64,000 nucleotides of DNA from Nocardioides massiliensis (GCF_030811215.1 NZ_JAUSQM010000001.1:806001-870000); one strand, 5' to 3'; shown: positions 8,431-15,860, counted from the first letter of the stretch. The notes: a model not told the origin generated them from the sequence alone. Numbers and translations are program-made.

Positions 8431-10066
8431 CTCTTTGGTGGCTTCGCTCACCGATGCGTGGGGGGAAGGTTCCGCGGGGGTTGGGGCCGGTCGGCGGGGG
8501 TCTTCCGCTGAGTACTGCTGAGGATCACACTGGGGGGTGTGTCGCGGTCCGCAGCCGTTTGTCTCTAGCGCCACTGCCTCGACCCTGCAGGGCGGGGCGG
8601 AGCCTGTTATCGAGCTTGGCGCGGAGGGTCTCCGCGGGAACCGCGGATTGTCGCCATCGAGCACGTCTTACAGACTTCGTCTGACCTCTGGCCCTCCCCG
8701 CGGCACACGCCTGTCCACATCACTGCTCGACAGCGCCACTGGCATTGCTGGCGTTGGTGGCGTTGTCGGCGCCGGGTCCTAGGGGATGTCATGGAAGTCA
8801 TTCACTCGCGTTGCGCCGGGATCGATATCGGCAAGAAGAGCGCGAAAGTGTGCGTGCGTGTCCAGGGTTCGGGTGCTCGCGCCACGAGCACCGAGGTCAG
8901 CGACTGGGGATCGATGACTCGCGAGATCTTGGATCTGCGCCAGTACCTGATCGCCGAGCAGGTCAGTTGCGTGCTGATGGAGTCCACCAGCGACTACTGG
9001 AAGCCCTACTACTACCTGCTCGAGGACGCCGGGTTCGAGTTGATCTTGGCCAACGCCGGCCACGTCAAGAACATCCCGGGTCGCAAGAGTGACGTCTCCG
9101 ATGCTGTGTGGTTGGCCGACCTGGCCGCGCACGGTCTGGTGCGTGCTTCGTTCGTGCCCCCGCCGCAGGTTCGACAACTTCGTGACCTCACCCGGACTCG
9201 CACGATCATCGCCCGTGAGCGGGTCCGTGAGACCACCCGGTTGGAGAAGCGGCTGGAATCACCCGGGATCAAGCTCTCGGTCGTGGCCTCGAACCTCAAC
9301 GGTGTCTCGGCCCGTCGGATGCTCAAAGCCCTCGTGGCTGGTGAGCGTGATCCCGAGGTCCTGGCGGACCTGGCTTTGGGCACGATGCGCGCCAAGCGAG
9401 ACCAGCTCATCGACGCCCTCACCGGCCGGTTCAGCGATCACGACGCGTTCATGATCGGTCTGCACCTGGACCGCATCGAACAACACGACCAAGCCATCGC
9501 CACCCTCGATGAGCGGATCGAGGTGATGATCGAACCCTTTCGGCATCTCCGCGACCTGCTGATCACCATTCCCGGGGTCTCGGTGATCGTGGCCGATGTG
9601 ATCATCGCCGAGACCGGCGGCGACATGAGCAACTTCCCCTCCCCAGCACACCTAGCGGCCTGGGCGGGGGTCGCGCCGGGCCAGAACGAGTCCGCAGGCC
9701 GCAAGAAACAGGGCACGACTCGCCCCGGGGACTCCTACCTCAAAGGCGCGCTCGGAAGCGCAGCGCTCGCTGCGTCCAAAAGCAAGAACACCTACCTGGC
9801 CGCCCGCTATCGCCGCATCGCTGCCCGCCGCGGACGCCTACGGGCCATCGTCGCGATCGAGCGTTCCATCCTGACCTCGGTCTGGCACATGCTCACCGAC
9901 GACGTCGCCTATCGCGATCTCGGCGCTGATCACTACCAGCTCAGCCACCCCGACCAGATCAAACGACGAGCCCTCAAACAACTACGCGCACTCGGCCTCG
10001 AGGTCGAACTACGACCAGCCAGCTGACCCGAGGCCCCACGACACTCACGGGAACCTTCCTTACAGA
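8431..10066 (+). mobile_element. IS110-family insertion sequence (ends approximate)
   Basis: One DEDD transposase gene with about 330-360 nt of 5' noncoding DNA and about 40 nt of 3' noncoding DNA, the layout of the IS110 group. Inverted decamers GGAAGGTTCC (8464-8473) and GGAACCTTCC (10050-10059) lie near the two ends; exact ends cannot be fixed because IS110 elements leave no clear terminal repeats. The 5' noncoding segment (about 8474-8790) is where IS110 elements encode their bridge RNA. The left end abuts a REP-like repeat, a common IS110 target class. Confidence 0.75.
8791..10026 (+). CDS. IS110-family transposase (DEDD / Transposase_20)
   Basis: A 411-aa IS110 transposase. The N-terminal RuvC-like DEDD domain begins CAGIDIGKKSAKVCVRV, with the second acidic position in VLMESTSDYWKPYYYLLE and the ILANAGHVKNIPGRKSDVSDA stretch. 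The C-terminal Tnp domain contains LITIPGVSVIVADVIIAE and the serine region GDSYLKGALGSAALAASKSK. The reading frame is intact and full length, so the copy may be active. The ATG at 8791 follows agggg. Confidence 0.95.
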   Translation: MEVIHSRCAGIDIGKKSAKVCVRVQGSGARATSTEVSDWGSMTREILDLRQYLIAEQVSCVLMESTSDYWKPYYYLLEDAGFELILANAGHVKNIPGRKSDVSDAVWLADLAAHGLVRASFVPPPQVRQLRDLTRTRTIIARERVRETTRLEKRLESPGIKLSVVASNLNGVSARRMLKALVAGERDPEVLADLALGTMRAKRDQLIDALTGRFSDHDAFMIGLHLDRIEQHDQAIATLDERIEVMIEPFRHLRDLLITIPGVSVIVADVIIAETGGDMSNFPSPAHLAAWAGVAPGQNESAGRKKQGTTRPGDSYLKGALGSAALAASKSKNTYLAARYRRIAARRGRLRAIVAIERSILTSVWHMLTDDVAYRDLGADHYQLSHPDQIKRRALKQLRALGLEVELRPAS

Positions 10067-10069
10067 CGC

Positions 10070-10549
10070 TCAGGCGCGGTGCCGACCGTTCTCGGGCGGG
10101 AGGTCGTCAGCCTGCGTGGCAGGGCGCTCCGCGTGAGCGTCCCCGTCGACGGGCCCCTCGTGATGGTCGACCGGGCGCTCGTCGAGGCGCGCGTCCTTGC
10201 CGGCGTCCGGGTCGAGGCGCTCGGCCTCCTCCAGCGTCGAGCCGAGCTCCGCACGGCGCGCGTCGGCGTCACGGGCGATCCGCGCCGCCTCCGCCTCGCG
10301 CCGCTCGGCCTCCGCAGCCGCGGCCTGTGCGCGCGCCCGTGCCTGCTGCGCCTCGGCTCCGGTCTGTTGCGCGTGCCGCTCCCGGTCGAGGACCTCCTCG
10401 GCCTTCAGCCCCGCCTGCTGCCGGAGCTCGTGTGCTTGCTCCCGCTTCTGCTCCGCCCGCTTGCGTCGTGCTGCCGCGAGCGCGAACCCGATCAGGGCAA
10501 GCACCACGACGATGACGACGACCAGCACGATGATCTCGTTGGTGTCCAT
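10070..10549 (-). CDS. membrane-anchored coiled-coil protein, unknown function
   Basis: A 159-aa protein with one N-terminal helix (residues 4-24, IIVLVVVIVVVLALIGFALAA) followed by a long Ala/Arg/Glu/Gln-rich coiled coil and an acidic, Asp-rich tail. Such proteins are common in Nocardioides-like genomes, but no function is recognised. ATG 10549 removes a non-conserved upstream extension. Its 3' end is only a few bases from the right end of the IS110 element, so the insertion may have altered its terminator. Confidence 0.65.
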   Translation of the reverse strand: MDTNEIIVLVVVIVVVLALIGFALAAARRKRAEQKREQAHELRQQAGLKAEEVLDRERHAQQTGAEAQQARARAQAAAAEAERREAEAARIARDADARRAELGSTLEEAERLDPDAGKDARLDERPVDHHEGPVDGDAHAERPATQADDLPPENGRHRA

Positions 10550-10597
10550 GCCCGAGGGTTCCCGCCGCGGGCTCCTCGGCAAACGACCAGGAACGAG

Positions 10598-10639
10598 GAT
10601 CGGCCCCCGGACCGCGTCTGCGCAGTTCAGGGGCCGATC
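10598..10639 (-). terminator. displaced original terminator of tRNA-Ser
   Basis: A perfect 10-bp stem, GATCGGCCCC / GGGGCCGATC, lies 8 nt beyond the left attachment core. On the minus strand it would directly follow the tRNA-Ser 3' end if the 30-kb element were excised. I infer it is the ancestral tRNA terminator, now separated from its gene. Confidence 0.55.
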
Positions 10640-10647
10640 TCGATGTG

Positions 10648-10661
10648 GCGGTGGCGGAGGG
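10648..10661. repeat. left attachment core
   Basis: Fourteen bases identical to the tRNA-Ser 3' end at 41115-41128. Downstream the match decays (ttttcaacctc against atttgaaccctc), so the T-arm is broken here and only the 3' acceptor region was duplicated. This is the end distal to the integrase. Confidence 0.85.
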
Positions 10662-10724
10662 TTTTCAACCTCTACTTGTAAACATGCAGGTCACGATGGG
10701 TTTTGGGCCCGCTCAACCCGCTAC

Positions 10725-10747
10725 GACACGCAACGCGACACGCAACG
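10725..10747. repeat. left integrase arm-type repeats
   Basis: Two copies of GACACGCAACG at 10725-10735 and 10737-10747, 12 bp apart, lying 63 bp inside the left core. The same tandem pair occurs inside the right core at 41015-41037. This is the pattern of arm-type binding sites of tyrosine integrases. The rest of 10662-10865 shows only a small GC hairpin and the promoter region of the methylase gene. Confidence 0.75.
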
Positions 10748-10865
10748 GAGGCCGTTTTTCGGCCCGCGGACCGTTCACCGCGGCGGACCCTGCCGAGGCC
10801 GAAGTCCCTACCCGTGTCCGCGCGTCCGCGTAGGGTTGACGCACCCCCGCAACGGAGAGAGAACC

Positions 10866-11840
10866 TTGACCGTCGAGCAGAAGCGCCACCACCTGCGAGC
10901 AGCCAAGACCGCGAAACAGGACGAGTTTTACACCCAGCTCACTGACATCGAAAAAGAGCTCAAGCACTACCGCCACCACTTCGCTGGCAAGACGGTCTAC
11001 CTCAACTGTGACGACCCCAGGGTCTCCAACTTCTTCCACTACTTCTCGTACAACTTCGAACCCCTCGGGCTCAAGAAGCTCATCGCTACCTGCTACAAGA
11101 GCCAGAACGCGGACCTCTTCAGCCAGAACGACTCCGAGGAAGCCGTCTACCTCCAGTACGAGGGTGACAAGAACGGCAACAGCGTCCCCGACCCAGACGA
11201 GATAGGCATAAGGCCCCTCAAGGGAGACGGGGACTTCCGCAGCAGGGAGGCCATCGACCTCCTCAAGCAGGCCGACATCGTGGTTACCAACCCACCGTTC
11301 AGCCTATTTCGTGAGTACCTCGCTCAGTTGGTGGAGCACGACAAGAAGTTCATCGTCATCGGGAACCACAACGCCATCACCTACAAAGAGATTTTCCCAC
11401 TCATACAAGCCAACAAGCTGTGGCTCGGGCACAACAACGGTCACATGGAGTTCCGCGTGCCCGACTACTACGAGGCCCGCGAGACCCGCTACTGGGTGGA
11501 CGAGAACGGGCAGAAGTGGCGGAGCATGGGGAACGCCTGCTGGTTCACGAACCTCGACATCAGGAAGCGCCACGAGGACCTCATCCTCTACAAGAGCTTC
11601 GACCCGACGCTCTACCCGCGCTACGACAACTACGACGCCATCGAGGTATCCCGAACCGAGGACATCCCTACGGACTACTCAGGCACTATGGGCGTCCCGA
11701 TTACTTTCCTCCAGAAGCACAACCCTGAGCAGTTCGAGATCCTGGGGCTCGCAAGGCGCCCCTCGGGAACCCGACGAAGACCTATCCAGCACAAACTCAG
11801 GTCAGCGCGAACGGCGCACGCACGGTGGTCTCGAAACTGA
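10866..11840 (+). CDS. EcoRI-family adenine-specific DNA methyltransferase, 3' frameshift
   Basis: From a TTG at 10866 with GGAGAG upstream, the product (MTVEQKRHHLRAAKTAKQDE...) matches EcoRI-type N6-adenine methylases. The catalytic TNPPFSLFREYL lies at residues 141-152, and the GNHNAITYKEIFPLI and GNACWFTNLDIRKRHEDL blocks follow. In this frame the protein ends at 324 aa with an atypical Arg-rich tail. The expected C terminus (LGNPTKTYPAQTQVSANG...YYEQKYARILIRNKRL) is intact in the -1 frame and ends at 11959, overlapping the next gene. One extra A in gcaagg (11751-11756) would restore one frame. The partner overlaps directly downstream, as in an R-M unit. Activity without the last 60 or so residues is uncertain. 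Confidence 0.85.
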   Translation: MTVEQKRHHLRAAKTAKQDEFYTQLTDIEKELKHYRHHFAGKTVYLNCDDPRVSNFFHYFSYNFEPLGLKKLIATCYKSQNADLFSQNDSEEAVYLQYEGDKNGNSVPDPDEIGIRPLKGDGDFRSREAIDLLKQADIVVTNPPFSLFREYLAQLVEHDKKFIVIGNHNAITYKEIFPLIQANKLWLGHNNGHMEFRVPDYYEARETRYWVDENGQKWRSMGNACWFTNLDIRKRHEDLILYKSFDPTLYPRYDNYDAIEVSRTEDIPTDYSGTMGVPITFLQKHNPEQFEILGLARRPSGTRRRPIQHKLRSARTAHARWSRN

Positions 11841-11959
11841 ACGACGGCCCCGCGGTGGTGGTCGACCAGCCCCCCGCTGGAAAGACCTACTACGAGGTCG
11901 ATGGCACCTACTACGAACAGAAGTACGCGCGCATCCTCATTCGGAACAAGAGGCTCTAA
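11753..11959 (+). pseudogene. out-of-frame C-terminal segment of the methylase
   Basis: In the -1 frame relative to the methylase, about 68 codons read KAPLGNPTKTYPAQTQVSAN and then on to YYEQKYARILIRNKRL, the typical end of EcoRI-like methylases. The TAA at 11957-11959 overlaps the ATG of the DUF262-HNH gene (TAATG), as expected for the true translational end of the upstream gene. The break is either a real one-base deletion, a sequencing error, or a shift site. Confidence 0.75.
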
Positions 11960-13059
11960 TGGAGATAACGCTCAAGCACATCACCGTCCGCGAGCTAACA
12001 GAGGGCTATGAGGACAACGACGAGCAGGGCGTAGTGGGCTACGGCGGGCAACTGGACATCCGTCCGCCCTACCAGCGCGAGTTCGTCTACAAGGACAAGC
12101 AGCGCGACGCGGTCATCGACACGCTGACCAAGGGTTTCCCGCTCAACGTCATGTACTGGGTGGTGCGCGACGACCTCCAGGACGGGGACACCCGCACCTT
12201 TGAGGTCATGGACGGACAGCAACGCACCATCAGCATCTGCCAGTACGTCAAGGGCGACTTCTCCTTTCAGCAGCGCTACTTCCACAACCTCCAGGAGGAC
12301 GAGAAGAAGCGCATCCTCGACTACGAGTTGACCGTTTACTTCTGCACCGGCTCACCAAGCGACAAGCTCGACTGGTTCAGGACCATCAACATCGTGGGCG
12401 AGCCCCTCTCCAACCAGGAGTTGCGGAACGCCGTCTACGCCGGTCCCTACATCACTGACGCCAAGCGCTACTTCAGCAAGCGTGGTTGCCCCGCGAGCAA
12501 GGTCGGCGGGGACTACCTCATGGGCGACTACCTCCGCCAGAAGTACCTCGAGACCGCTATCAAGTGGATTAGTGGCGACCAGGTTGAGGCCTACATGGCC
12601 AAGCACCAGCACGACCCCAATGCCGTCCAACTGTGGAACTACTTCCGCGGCGTCATTGACTGGGCAAGGGCCATCTATCCCACCTACCGCCGGGAGATGA
12701 AGGGCGTGCCGTGGGGAGAGCTCTACAACCAGTTCAACGACAAGCCCCTCGACCCCGCCAAGCTCGACGCCCAAGTGGCCGAGCTAATGGAGGACGAGGA
12801 GGTCAAGAAGAAGTCCGGCATCTTCTCCTACCTCCTCGACGGGCAGGAGCGCCACCTCAGTCTGCGTGCCTTTGACGACAAGCAGAAGCGCGAGGCCTAC
12901 GAGCGCCAGAAGGGCATCTGCGTCAAGTGTGGAGAGCACTTCGCCATCGAGGACATGGAGGCCGACCACATCACCCCGTGGCACGAGGGCGGGAAGACGG
13001 TCGCGGAGAACTGCCAAATGCTGTGCCTCTTCGACAACCGGAGCAAGGGCAAGCGTTAG
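11959..13059 (+). CDS. DUF262 plus HNH endonuclease protein
   Basis: A 366-aa two-domain protein. The N-terminal DUF262 (GmrSD/ParB-Srx-like) domain has PPYQREFVYKDKQRD and the signature DGQQR at residues 85-89. The C-terminal HNH nuclease has CVKCGEHF near residue 321, then ADHITPWHEGG and NCQMLC, a treble-clef zinc-binding HNH. DUF262 domains hydrolyse NTP and gate nuclease activity in GmrSD-type and related restriction systems. The start overlaps the methylase stop (TAATG), so with the methylase it makes a candidate restriction-modification or anti-phage pair. Confidence 0.88.
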   Translation: MEITLKHITVRELTEGYEDNDEQGVVGYGGQLDIRPPYQREFVYKDKQRDAVIDTLTKGFPLNVMYWVVRDDLQDGDTRTFEVMDGQQRTISICQYVKGDFSFQQRYFHNLQEDEKKRILDYELTVYFCTGSPSDKLDWFRTINIVGEPLSNQELRNAVYAGPYITDAKRYFSKRGCPASKVGGDYLMGDYLRQKYLETAIKWISGDQVEAYMAKHQHDPNAVQLWNYFRGVIDWARAIYPTYRREMKGVPWGELYNQFNDKPLDPAKLDAQVAELMEDEEVKKKSGIFSYLLDGQERHLSLRAFDDKQKREAYERQKGICVKCGEHFAIEDMEADHITPWHEGGKTVAENCQMLCLFDNRSKGKR

Positions 13060-13198
13060 CCGCCACTCACCCACTGCGGCACCAGTGGCGTGAGCGTGGG
13101 CCGACACATTCCCACGCCCCTCCGCTGTAGCCCGCCCTATCCCGCTCTCACTGCGTCCTGCCCATGCGCCTATGGGCGTGGGCGGACCACATAGGAAA

Positions 13199-13228
13199 CG
13201 GCCCGCCGGAAGGGGGACCGGCGGGCCG
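13199..13228. terminator. intrinsic hairpin after the DUF262-HNH gene
   Basis: An 11-bp GC stem, CGGCCCGCCGG / CCGGCGGGCCG, with an 8-nt loop. It lies between the convergent DUF262-HNH gene and the minus-strand recombinase operon. There is no strong T-run on either strand, so termination is inferred from position. Confidence 0.5.
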
Positions 13229-13250
13229 CTGGGAGGGGGTACGGGGGTGT

Positions 13251-13505
13251 CTAGCGGTAGCGCTTGTTCAGTTTCCGTAGGCGCTTAATGAGGTGGCTCG
13301 CCTCCTCCTGTGTGAGTTCTGCGAGGCGCGCCGAGTTGACGTGGTGGGTGGTCGTCAGGGAGGTACTGACGTAGGTGCGGGTCGTCCAGCCGAGGTGGTG
13401 GAGCCGCCCCTTCACCGCGAGAGACCCCAAGAGCGTGGACGCCTCCCGCACCTGCTTCTCCGTGGCGGGCGCATGGGGGTCACTTCTGCGCAGCATCGTC
13501 ATCAC
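13251..13505 (-). CDS. small hypothetical protein downstream of recombinase
   Basis: An 84-aa basic protein (MMTMLRRSDPHAPATEKQVR...LIKRLRKLNKRYR) of unknown function. Its start overlaps the 3' end of the serine recombinase by about 20 nt, and ATG 13502 is an alternative. It looks like the last gene of a tightly packed minus-strand operon. The helical, basic C terminus may bind DNA. Confidence 0.55.
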   Translation of the reverse strand: MMTMLRRSDPHAPATEKQVREASTLLGSLAVKGRLHHLGWTTRTYVSTSLTTTHHVNSARLAELTQEEASHLIKRLRKLNKRYR

Positions 13506-14163
13506 CCCGCTCAGCCATGGCCTTGTCGAGGTCCCGGAGCGCCTTCTCCCGCTCCGCCTCTAGCTCCCGCACCTGGCGCCGCAGTCCAGGAGAGTCCCGT
13601 AGCGCCCTTCGTACCCGTTCGCGGTCAAGGGTCCTCCGCACCGTGCTACGCGAGACGCCCAGCCGATGGGTCAAGGCTGCAATGCTCTCGCCGGCCTCAT
13701 GGGCGTTGAGGAGTGCCGAAGCCTGCCGGTCACTGAGGACGCGGGGCTTGCCCGTGGCCTTCCCCTGCGCTCGCAGTTCAGCGAGGCGCTCGCGGGTGCG
13801 GGCCGCCACGAGGTCGGCCTCGAACTCCGCGAAGAGCGCGAGCATGCCGAAGAAGAGCTTGCCCGTGGGGTCGTGGGGGTCGTGGCGTTGTCCCCCGATA
13901 ACGAGAGCCACGCCCTTGTCCTCCAGGGTGCGAGCGAGCCCGTGAAGCTCCGTGATGTCGCGCCCGAGGCGGTCGAGCTTGGTGATGTGGAGTTCGTCGC
14001 CGGTCCTCAACTCCCCCAGCATGGCTTCGAGTTGTGGGCGGGGCTTGCGTCGGCCACTGACCTTCTCGCGCACGAACACCTCCACGCCCAGGCGTCGGAG
14101 TTGGCTCTCCTGCTGGTCGAGGCTCTGCTCCCCGGTGCTCACGCGCAAGTATCCGTACTTCAC
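13480..14163 (-). CDS. serine recombinase (resolvase/invertase family)
   Basis: A 227-aa small serine recombinase. The product begins MKYGYLRVSTGEQSLDQQ, with the catalytic Ser in RVST, continues with ELHITKLDRLGRDITEL and FGMLALFAEFEADLVAARTRE, and ends in a Hin-type HTH (AGESIAALTHRLGVSRSTVRR) plus a charged coiled coil. It acts in resolution, inversion or integration of short sites. The GTG at 14163 is chosen because it overlaps the preceding stop (GTGA); a longer reading has no ribosome site. Confidence 0.9.
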   Translation of the reverse strand: MKYGYLRVSTGEQSLDQQESQLRRLGVEVFVREKVSGRRKPRPQLEAMLGELRTGDELHITKLDRLGRDITELHGLARTLEDKGVALVIGGQRHDPHDPTGKLFFGMLALFAEFEADLVAARTRERLAELRAQGKATGKPRVLSDRQASALLNAHEAGESIAALTHRLGVSRSTVRRTLDRERVRRALRDSPGLRRQVRELEAEREKALRDLDKAMAERGDDDAAQK

Positions 14164-14369
14164 AGGAGGGCTCCTTCGGTGAGTGGCGGGTCGGTGAGGC
14201 CGCGCGCGAAGTCGTCCACCATGGCCTCCGCTAGTTCTTGGGGGTCGAGGTCCCATAGGGCGCAGATGGAGTAGCCGAAGTAGCCCTGTGCCGCGTCGTG
14301 GTCGTGGTTGGCCTTGCCCGTGGCGTCCACCTTGGGCTTGCGGCATGAGTGGCAAAGCATGGCGCTCAC
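14160..14369 (-). CDS. small Cys/His-containing hypothetical protein
   Basis: A 69-aa protein with CHSC near its N terminus and HDHD and C residues further on (GYFGYSICALWDLD), possibly a zinc-bound mini-protein. The GTG start at 14369 overlaps the preceding gene by 4 nt, and its stop overlaps the recombinase start in the same way. It is therefore translated in series with both. Function unknown. Confidence 0.6.
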   Translation of the reverse strand: MSAMLCHSCRKPKVDATGKANHDHDAAQGYFGYSICALWDLDPQELAEAMVDDFARGLTDPPLTEGALL

Positions 14370-14545
14370 GCCCCTAGGCGCTCTAGCGCCACTGTCGGAG
14401 CGACCTCGTAGGCCATGAGGTCGAAGAGTTGGGGGTTGTGGGGCTGGGCGAGGTAGTTCTCGCAGATGTAGCGCTCCCGGCTCGGCGCGGGGTGTTCGCG
14501 TAGGTAGTCGTGGGCGATGTCAGTCAGTGCGGTGCGTGTGAACAT
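14366..14545 (-). CDS. 59-aa hypothetical protein
   Basis: A short ORF starting ATG 14545 with AGGAG 8 nt upstream. It encodes MFTRTALTDIAHDYLREHPA and continues to ALERLGA, acidic and helical. It ends in a GTGA overlap with the next gene. No homology recognised. The good ribosome site and 4-nt coupling are the evidence that it is real. Confidence 0.6.
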   Translation of the reverse strand: MFTRTALTDIAHDYLREHPAPSRERYICENYLAQPHNPQLFDLMAYEVAPTVALERLGA

Positions 14546-14596
14546 GGCGGTTCTCCTGTGGTTGGTGCTCCCTTCTGGAAGCGGTTGGGGTTGGGG

Positions 14597-14866
14597 TCAA
14601 AGGGTGCGGTGGCGCCAGGGCGCGGCGGTGAAGTGGTAAAGCGCGTCGAGGTCGTCCTCGCTTACCTCGAGGGGCTCCGTGGCGGTCAAGGTCTGCGGGC
14701 TGTTGGGGAGGGCGTAGCGGATGCGCAGGCGGTGCGGGTCGCCGTCGCCGGGCTCTATCCAGTAGTTCTCGTTGCGCACCTTTCGGCCCGCGTTCTTCTC
14801 GGCGATGGCGTGGGCGCGCTTGAGGATGCGTCTGTAGCGGCGTAGCGCGGGGTCGGATGTGGTCAT
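14597..14866 (-). CDS. 89-aa hypothetical protein, first gene of the recombinase operon
   Basis: MTTSDPALRRYRRILKRAHA... through LYHFTAAPWRHRTL; basic at the N terminus, mixed beyond, no known domain. The start is preceded by GAGGAG. Two GC hairpins (14903-14951) occupy the leader between this gene and the tagged protein gene upstream, and may terminate or attenuate read-through. Confidence 0.6.
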   Translation of the reverse strand: MTTSDPALRRYRRILKRAHAIAEKNAGRKVRNENYWIEPGDGDPHRLRIRYALPNSPQTLTATEPLEVSEDDLDALYHFTAAPWRHRTL

Positions 14867-14902
14867 GGGTTTCTCCTCGGGTGAGGTGGTTGGGTTGGTT
14901 AC

Positions 14903-14951
14903 CCCCGCTCGTGCGGGGAAGGGTGGGCGCGTTGCCCCCGCCGAAGCGGGG
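14903..14951 (-). terminator. two tandem GC hairpins
   Basis: Two near-identical 16-nt hairpins, CCCCGCTCGTGCGGGG (14903-14918) and CCCCGCCGAAGCGGGG (14936-14951), are spaced 17 nt apart. They lie between the tagged gene ending at 14960 and the gene starting at 14866. On the minus strand the first to be transcribed has a stable UUCG loop. Likely a partial terminator or leader structure. Confidence 0.45.
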
Positions 14952-14959
14952 CGTTCACC

Positions 14960-15319
14960 TCAGCCGCGGGCGTCGCGGAGGTAGGTATCGGTGACCTCCT
15001 CCCAGTCGCCTTCGGGTCCGGACTCCACCAGGCGTTGAGCGAGGTCGCTTTCTTCCTGCTCGTTGAGGTCGCTGTTCTCCACTTCGCTAGACATCCAGGT
15101 GTCGAGCGAGGCAGTGAGGTCGCTCCCGGTCGAGAGGGCGCTGTTGTTGCGGTACCAGTCCTGCTCGAAGTAGCGGACGCGGTTCTCCCGAGCGTCGATG
15201 GCGTCGTACGCCGCCTCCTCTGTGGCGAAGTGCTTGTCCTCGCCTCCATAGGGGCAGCCGCGGACCGTGGCGGTACAGGGTCCCGGCTCTCCTGTCGCGT
15301 TGATGTGGAACTTGGCCAT
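14960..15319 (-). CDS. Cys-module (tag) protein, acidic hypothetical core
   Basis: A 119-aa protein. Residues 3-42 (KFHINATGEPGPC, then GCPYGG, then HFATEEAAYDA) form a module with C15 and C22 that recurs in four other element proteins at the N terminus and once at a C terminus. The remainder is acidic (SSEVENSDLNEQEESDLAQ) and matches nothing I know. The start ATG 15319 has AAGGAGG upstream, and a GATAGT motif lies 30 nt before it. Probably a small effector of the element. Confidence 0.75.
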   Translation of the reverse strand: MAKFHINATGEPGPCTATVRGCPYGGEDKHFATEEAAYDAIDARENRVRYFEQDWYRNNSALSTGSDLTASLDTWMSSEVENSDLNEQEESDLAQRLVESGPEGDWEEVTDTYLRDARG

Positions 15320-15349
15320 GTGGGCCTCCTTGCGTTGTGGGTTGCGTTA

Positions 15350-15360
15350 ACTATCGGAGC
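15350..15360 (-). promoter_or_regulatory. GATAGT-type promoter motif
   Basis: On the minus strand CTCCGATAGTTAACG lies 30 nt upstream of the tagged gene at 15319. The same 15 bases occur upstream of the small membrane protein gene at 20858. It belongs to the element-wide [GAT]C[CT]GATAG[TC] class. No -35 consensus is visible. Confidence 0.6.
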
Positions 15361-15384
15361 GAGCAGGCCCGTTGGGCCGCCTGT

Positions 15385-15404
15385 GTGAGCACCCGTGAGC
15401 ACCC
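15385..15404. repeat. tandem 10-bp repeat in a divergent promoter region
   Basis: GTGAGCACCC occurs twice head to tail, one helical turn apart, between the divergent GATAGT motifs at 15350 and 15497. The position suggests an activator or repressor site serving one or both. Confidence 0.4.
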
Positions 15405-15496
15405 CCGCCTGGAGGGGGTTTCGCTGAGGCAGGAGTGGCCCCGCGGCCCGTGCCCACTACCGAACGGGTTGGGCATGGCTCTCCCGAGCGCTCGCT

Positions 15497-15502
15497 GATA
15501 GT
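15497..15502 (+). promoter_or_regulatory. GATAGT-type promoter motif
   Basis: cgctGATAGTcccc lies 38 nt upstream of ATG 15541. It shares the gctgatagt core with the motifs at 25679, 26242 and 32189. Confidence 0.6.
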
Positions 15503-15540
15503 CCCCACAGCGACCAAGCGCTCAGAAGAGGAGAACCCCT

Positions 15541-15795
15541 ATGTGTTGGAGTGTCATCAACGGCCACTACGTCTTCGGCGAGTCTTACTGGGGCAACGGG
15601 GACGGTCCGTTCCCCTGCCTGAAGTGCGGTAGAGACCTGAACAACCCCGGCCCCGTGCCGGAGAGCCTGAAGCGACCGGCCAGGAAGCAGAAGAGGCAGA
15701 GCCGAAGCGACTCGACGGGGTACAACCGCCTCGAAAGCAGCGACTACATCGCCCGCCTAAACCGCGAGGACTCGGACCCCTACTGGTATGGCTGA
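15541..15795 (+). CDS. small Cys-pair protein, unknown function
   Basis: An 84-aa protein (MCWSVINGHYVFGESYWGNG...) with PCLKCG near residue 26 and a basic middle (RKQKRQSR), ending DSDPYWYG. One CxxC plus Cys2 could bind zinc. AGGAG precedes the ATG and a GATAGT motif lies further upstream. A strong terminator follows, so it is monocistronic. Confidence 0.65.
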   Translation: MCWSVINGHYVFGESYWGNGDGPFPCLKCGRDLNNPGPVPESLKRPARKQKRQSRSDSTGYNRLESSDYIARLNREDSDPYWYG

Positions 15796-15809
15796 TAAGC
15801 CCTAGTTCT

Positions 15810-15855
15810 AAGGGGAGTCGGGACTTCTTCGGAGTCTCCCGACTCCCCTTTTTCT
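15810..15855 (+). terminator. rho-independent terminator
   Basis: A 14-bp perfect stem, AAGGGGAGTCGGGA / TCCCGACTCCCCTT, is followed by TTTTT. It ends the 15541 transcript and insulates the promoter at 15861. Confidence 0.9.
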
Positions 15856-15860
15856 ATGGG

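Noticed and set aside
10648-10690. A second, truncated tRNA at the left border
   Set aside because: Only the 14-bp 3' end matches; the T-arm pairing is broken and no anticodon arm follows.
14903-14951. Two similar CCCCGC...GCGGGG hairpins, reminiscent of type I-E CRISPR repeats
   Set aside because: Only two units, a 17-nt spacing too short for a spacer, the flanks are not conserved, and no cas genes are present. Treated as terminator or leader hairpins.
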